Below are positions 7,297-10,418 of a DNA stretch of 10,418 nucleotides, piece by piece. Where the stretch lies: assembly GCA_910592205.1 (NCBI GenBank), contig CAJVPJ010001336.1, forward strand, positions 1 to 10,418, given 5' to 3'. Both the position numbers and the translations under genes were made by a program. The stretch's first letter is position 1, and every line of letters starts with the position of its first letter. The DNA is from Paraglomus occultum. Lineage: Eukaryota; Glomeromycota; Glomeromycetes; Paraglomerales; Paraglomeraceae. Below the pieces are notes generated by a model. That model saw only the letters and a program-made list of their open reading frames with translations. It was not told the origin of the DNA and did not search any database.

Positions 7297-8544
7297 ATGG
7301 TTTATTTATTTGACGTACCTGCATTTCTTATTCTCTTCAGAGAGACGGTTGAATGTAGTGTTATTCTTGCTGTGCTTCTCAGTTTTGTTAACAAATTTGT
7401 CCCGGAAGACAACCCACAACTGAAGAAAAAATTAAAGAGACAGATATGGATCGGCACTGCTGCTGGACTTGCTCTCACCCTAATGCTCGGTGCTATCTTT
7501 GTTGCCATTTTCTACACAATAGCATCTAATCTCTGGGAAAATAGTGAAGCAATATGGGGTAAACGTCACCGTTGCGATAATCAAAGCATACACTAGAATG
7601 TCTAACTTTGATCGTCATTATGTCATTTGATAGAGGGTGTTTTCTCCTTGTTAGCGGCTATCGTAACGTTGATAATGTCATTCGGTATGATAAGGGTAAA
7701 GCAGTGGAAGACCAAGTGGGAAGGAAAGCTGAAGGATGCCACCGAACGATACCTTGACAGGCATAAGAAGGGAGAAAAGTGGGCTTTGATCGTTCTTCCA
7801 TTCACCGTTGTCGCCAGAGAAGGACTCGAATCCTTTGTATTCATTGCCGGGGTAAGTCTAACACTATATGAAACACATACAATGAAACCTCTTTGTACCG
7901 TCCACTATACATTCGGAGACAGTTTTTTGATTACGACTATATGGGGTACCATTCTATATACCGGTTTCTCCTTATATTCGGTGGGCGGGAGGCCGATCAG
8001 TTTAAAGAGGGTTTTACTGTATCACTAAGGACGCGTCATGTATGGGTTTGTAGCTAATTGTACACTGTCTAATACATTATAGATTGGCTTTAATAATCCC
8101 GCCTCTGGTCTCCCTATCCCAGTTGTCACTGGAATTCTCGCTGGCTTTGCTGTTGGCTATTTTATTTACAAGGGATCAAACGTTATGTCTCTCAACATTT
8201 TCTTCGGCGTAATGACTGTATTTTTATTTCTTATCTCCAGCGGCTTGTTTACAACAGCCGTTGACGAATTACACGAAGCAACAGGAAAGTCCGAAATCGT
8301 CTTGTGGAAACTCGAGTGTTGTAGCCCTGAAACGGATAACGGTTGGAAAATTGCCAATGCTCTGCTTGGCTGGAGAAACGAAGCTACATTGCATACGACT
8401 CTTGCATATATTGCATGGTGGGTGGTTATTGCCGTTGGTTTGACAATTGTTTATCGTAAAGGCAAGAAGGAGCGTATTGAAGATATCGTTGACGATCGTG
8501 AGAATGAAAAGAATGTGGAAATTCATGATGATGATGTAGTATGA
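7297..8544 (+). CDS. FTR1: High-affinity iron permease, Ftr1 family (three exons, 313 aa)
   Basis: Exons are 7297-7558, 7634-7851 and 8083-8544, joined in phases 1 and 0. The product is a plasma-membrane permease that takes iron handed over by a multicopper ferroxidase (Fet3 type). Two REXXE iron-binding motifs are visible: RETVE at residues 15-19 in the first membrane segment and REGLE at 149-153 in the fourth. Seven hydrophobic segments lie at about 5-30, 52-79, 89-109, 136-160, 170-189, 197-220 and 266-284. A conserved loop with CCSPETDNGW (239-248) and NALLGW (252-257) precedes the last span. The tail is basic, then acidic (ending DDDVV). The protein is shorter than yeast Ftr1 (about 400 aa), mainly in the tail. 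ATG 7297 is chosen because the family normally starts a few residues before FRETVE; the frame is open further upstream only from a TTG. No ferroxidase neighbour is in view. Confidence 0.95.
7559..7633 (+). other. FTR1: FTR1 intron 1 (75 bp)
   Basis: The donor GTAAAC follows ATATGGG, and the acceptor is TTTGATAG. Removal rebuilds a GAG codon and gives EAIWEGVFSLL, the expected join between membrane segments 2 and 3. Unspliced, the frame runs into TAG within the intron. The phase is 1. Confidence 0.9.
7852..8082 (+). other. FTR1: FTR1 intron 2 (231 bp)
   Basis: The donor is a perfect GTAAGT and the acceptor is CATTATAG. A CTAAT branch-like motif lies 10 bases before the acceptor, with another at 8054-8058. 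Splicing joins FVFIAG to IGFNNPASGLPIP, which restores the loop after the REGLE helix. The intron is a multiple of three and stays open until TAA at 8026-8028, so retention would give a truncated protein ending about 58 residues after the REGLE helix. Confidence 0.9.
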
Positions 8545-8623
8545 ATACATATGCAAAGTTATGTTTTGTTAAGCTTAATATTAAGTATTTTTATGAGTAT
8601 GTGTTATTATTATATGCATATCG

Positions 8624-8649
8624 AATAAACTATGTTATATAATAATAAA
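8624..8649 (+). terminator. Probable FTR1 poly(A) signals
   Basis: AATAAA occurs at 8624-8629 and again at 8644-8649, about 80 to 100 bases after the FTR1 stop, in a very AT-rich 3' region. This suits a compact fungal 3' UTR. The rest of the stretch to 8875 shows nothing else recognisable. Confidence 0.5.
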
Positions 8650-8877
8650 TTCTAACATGCTAGCCATTAAGGATGTTGAATAACGCTGCTAACTTTGCGA
8701 AATCTCTATGATAAATCCACATTATATTCTTTGGGCATAATTGAAGTGCAGTCATAATTATACATATATTTGGAAGCTAGTCCTGAAGAGTATTCGTTAT
8801 AATAATGTAATTATGTAGCATTGGCTTTGTAACACTATAGTAATAGATTAATGTGCCATAGAAGACTGACTATTATA

Positions 8878-9561
8878 CAGTGAACCCTCCATTCAAGCAC
8901 GCCCTCGGGAACGCGTCATTGAATAGAGGGATGCATGAATAGAGGGTCAGCATTTTATTTGTTGCACGTGACTATAACAAAATTTATTGAATCGTAATAG
9001 TAAAATAAATATTACTGCTGATGAAAAAACTTATCTATTTGTTTCATTACATTTATTGATTTTTAAACTGATATAACGATCTATTGCATTAATACGCTTT
9101 AACAATTTTTTGGAATCTTCCTGCTGTTGTAGAAAAGAACGAACAACCTCTAAACTGCTTGTAAGTTACATCGGTAATTCAACACTATCGTCAACTTCAC
9201 TATCATCAGCGACATGCACGACAAACAAAGATAACTTCAAAGACATAATAAATTTCGTGCATGACGACAAAGGTAACTCCTACTATTAACAAAGACATTA
9301 AACAGTGTTTATTTTCTTTATTCCTTATCGATGCGACAAAAAATGGATAACATGAAGTCGATAAAGATCTCTTTCCCCAACGCATATGTAACACGTATTA
9401 ATATTGTTTTAGTTTTGTTATTTGTATAGACTGATCATCATAACATTGACCATTTCAAAGGACCGTGTAACATAACTTGGTGTACAAATCACCTGAAAAT
9501 CACGGGTGTGCATAAATAGAGGGTGGAATTCATATAGCAATGCAGAATATGGAGTTCACTG
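8878..9561. mobile_element. Internally deleted pogo-like element, 684 bp, TA-flanked
   Basis: The left end CAGTGAACCCTCCATTC and the right end (reverse complement CAGTGAACTCCATATTC) are flanked by TA at 8876-8877 and 9562-9563. The left end can fold: 8885-8902 pairs with 8913-8930 at about 15 of 18 positions. GAATAGAGGG then occurs twice, at 8921-8930 and 8937-8946. At the right, the matching GCATAAATAGAGGG lies at 9510-9523, separated from the tip by about 30 bp of other sequence, as if something had been inserted. The interior keeps a decayed transposase tail on the minus strand. The element ends 41 bp before the start codon at 9603. Confidence 0.8.
9031..9279 (-). pseudogene. C-terminal remnant of a pogo/Tigger-type DDE transposase
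   Basis: On the minus strand the last 44 codons, ending at TAA 9031-9033, read a charged helical tail including LEVVRSFLQQQEDSKKLL. Such Gln/Glu/Lys-rich ends are common in pogo-like transposases of these fungi. The same frame continues upstream past a TAA at 9166-9168, through the acidic stretch ADDSEVDDSVELP, to a TAG at 9280-9282. No catalytic aspartates or helix-turn-helix region remain. It is therefore the broken tail of a transposase left in a shortened element. Assignment to the family is from general resemblance and from the TA-flanked, CAGT-tipped element around it. Confidence 0.5.
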
Positions 9562-9602
9562 TATAGATTTTATTCTCGTGCACTGTAACTAACGAAAAAA
9601 AA

Positions 9603-9869
9603 ATGGCAACCACCGAGGAAATCAATCAACACGAAGAACGTGCAATCGCAGTGTTAGCGAAGTTCGACAACGGAGATAACAGCGGGAAGCTACTGGAGAT
9701 GCTGAGGGGTATTGTAGGGAAGGGAGGAGTGCTAAACGCGGCGCAGCGACAGCTGTGGGAGACGCTGGAGAAGGGAAAAAAAAGTTTGGATATGGAGGCG
9801 GAAGTGAAAGAATGGGGAGCGAAGCTCCGTGAGATCACAAGTACATCTCAACAGGTAACGACTTTGTGA
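9603..9869 (+). CDS. Small helical protein or first exon, unrecognised (88 aa)
   Basis: The ATG at 9603 is in a strong context (an A-run then ATGGC). The composition is distinctly richer in G and C than the flanks, with Lys/Glu-rich amphipathic stretches (LWETLEKGKKSL, VKEWGAKLREI) that suggest helices or a coiled coil over residues 25-78. There is no signal peptide, membrane span or cysteine. The frame can end at TGA 9867-9869 (88 aa), or exon 1 may end at 9854, where CAG is followed by GTAACG, a fair splice donor. One candidate acceptor (CTCAG, 10132) would add about 14 residues ending at TAG 10175-10177; further exons could lie beyond the window. The start lies 41 bp after the transposable element at 8878-9561, which must supply much of its promoter. 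I do not recognise the family. Confidence 0.55.
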   Translation: MATTEEINQHEERAIAVLAKFDNGDNSGKLLEMLRGIVGKGGVLNAAQRQLWETLEKGKKSLDMEAEVKEWGAKLREITSTSQQVTTL

Positions 9870-10184
9870 CTCGGGCGTTGGGGACATAGGGTAGTGTGTA
9901 CAGGGTGAGAACACCCGCGTAGGGAGGAATGTTTGACTTCCACCTGACGTGAAATATGGTCTTAATAACACATAATAATAGACATGGCTAATGTAGTTTT
10001 GTTTAAAAGATGTTATTGTAGCTGGAGTTGACTTTTTTCATTCATATTTACACTAATACTGCACATTCCATGTTGTTTCTTATTTCCTGCTGTCTCTAAT
10101 CTCATCTGTGCAAACCATTAATAACTGCTCAGGTGGGTAATAGTAATGGCTTTATGACTCAGTGTTGGAGTGTATAGTAATAGT
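9855..10184 (+). repeat. Diverged direct repeat of the 3' end of the small gene
   Basis: The 20 bases at 9855-9874 match 10143-10162 at 16 positions, and weaker similarity continues for about 20 more. In the gene's frame the first copy reads V-T-T-L-stop and the second, read alike, V-M-A-L-stop. The downstream sequence looks like an eroded copy of the gene's end, or both are copies of one small repeat. Confidence 0.4.
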
Positions 10185-10343
10185 AAACATTTACATGGAG
10201 TAGAAAGTCACCTTTCTTTAGAGATATCTTGTTTCTGAAATTATGTTAATTAATTTGTGCCCTTTGTTTTCTTACTATTTCCGCCAATTCTTATTCCATT
10301 AACCTATCTTTGTCTCTTTGTTACAATTACTATTATTACATTA
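9870..10343 (+). other. 3' region or intron of the small gene
   Basis: If the donor at 9855 is used, this is intron sequence. A pyrimidine-rich stretch with a CTAAT branch-like motif (about 10096-10100) leads to CTCAG at 10128-10132, immediately followed by GTGGGT. A second pyrimidine-rich run at about 10258-10330 leads to TTACAG at 10341-10346, which is the tip of the next transposable element. No other gene is visible. Confidence 0.4.
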
Positions 10344-10418
10344 CAGTCAACCCTCTATAAATGCACGCCCTCGGGAATGAGCTGTAGCGTGCATTTACAG
10401 AGGGATGCATTTACAGAG
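10344..10418. mobile_element. Left end of a second pogo-like element, cut by the window edge
   Basis: TA at 10342-10343 is followed by CAGTCAACCCTCTATAAATG, clearly the same family as the element at 8878. CCCTCTATAAATGCACGC (10351-10368) pairs with GCGTGCATTTACAGAGGG (10387-10404) at 17 of 18 positions, giving a foldback end. A further GATGCATTTACAGAG copy follows to the window edge. The element looks younger than the one at 8878 because its arms match better. Its right end and any transposase lie outside. Confidence 0.75.

Noticed and set aside
9206-9394. 62-codon minus-strand frame as transposase N-terminal part
   Set aside because: It is in a different frame from the recognisable transposase tail (9031-9279) and shows no catalytic or DNA-binding motif.
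9626-9971. Minus-strand frames over the small gene
   Set aside because: They are shadows of the plus-strand frame at 9603, rich in Ser and Pro as expected for the reverse of a Lys/Glu-rich coding stretch.

Overview
The window looks like nuclear DNA of a filamentous fungus. It is strongly AT-rich, has long gene-poor stretches, carries an intron-containing gene of the fungal high-affinity iron permease family (Ftr1), and is littered with TA-flanked inverted-repeat elements of the pogo / Tc1-mariner kind. An early-diverging lineage (Mucoromycota, perhaps an arbuscular mycorrhizal fungus) is my best guess. That placement rests on composition and general appearance, not on a search.

Layout. 1-2271 holds no convincing gene, only small repeats and palindromes. 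2272-2984 is a 713-bp non-autonomous TA-flanked element with an internal 14-bp tandem repeat. 2985-4514 is empty. 4515-4742 (minus) is a small open frame of doubtful status. Two diverged direct copies of a segment of about 600 bp follow (about 4743-5350 and 6240-6828). Together they carry six exact ATCTGATAA sites, the consensus of fungal iron-responsive GATA repressors, and no other exact copy occurs in the window. A proximal promoter with a TATA box leads to FTR1 (7297-8544, three exons, two introns, 313 aa), which has poly(A) signals just downstream. At 8878-9561 a second TA-flanked element carries the decayed C-terminal end of a pogo-like transposase. It ends 41 bp before a small unrecognised gene or first exon (9603-9854/9869). 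A third element of the same family starts at 10344 and runs out of the window.

How it fits together. Ftr1 works at the plasma membrane with a multicopper ferroxidase (Fet3 type) to import iron; no ferroxidase gene is visible here. The clustered ATCTGATAA sites upstream of it are the most interesting signal. They sit in the best-conserved blocks of an otherwise decayed duplication, and four are accompanied by a second shared motif (about TTAAGTGA). This suggests a duplicated, compound iron-regulatory module. The transposable elements share a foldback end structure, and one of them may form the promoter of the small downstream gene.
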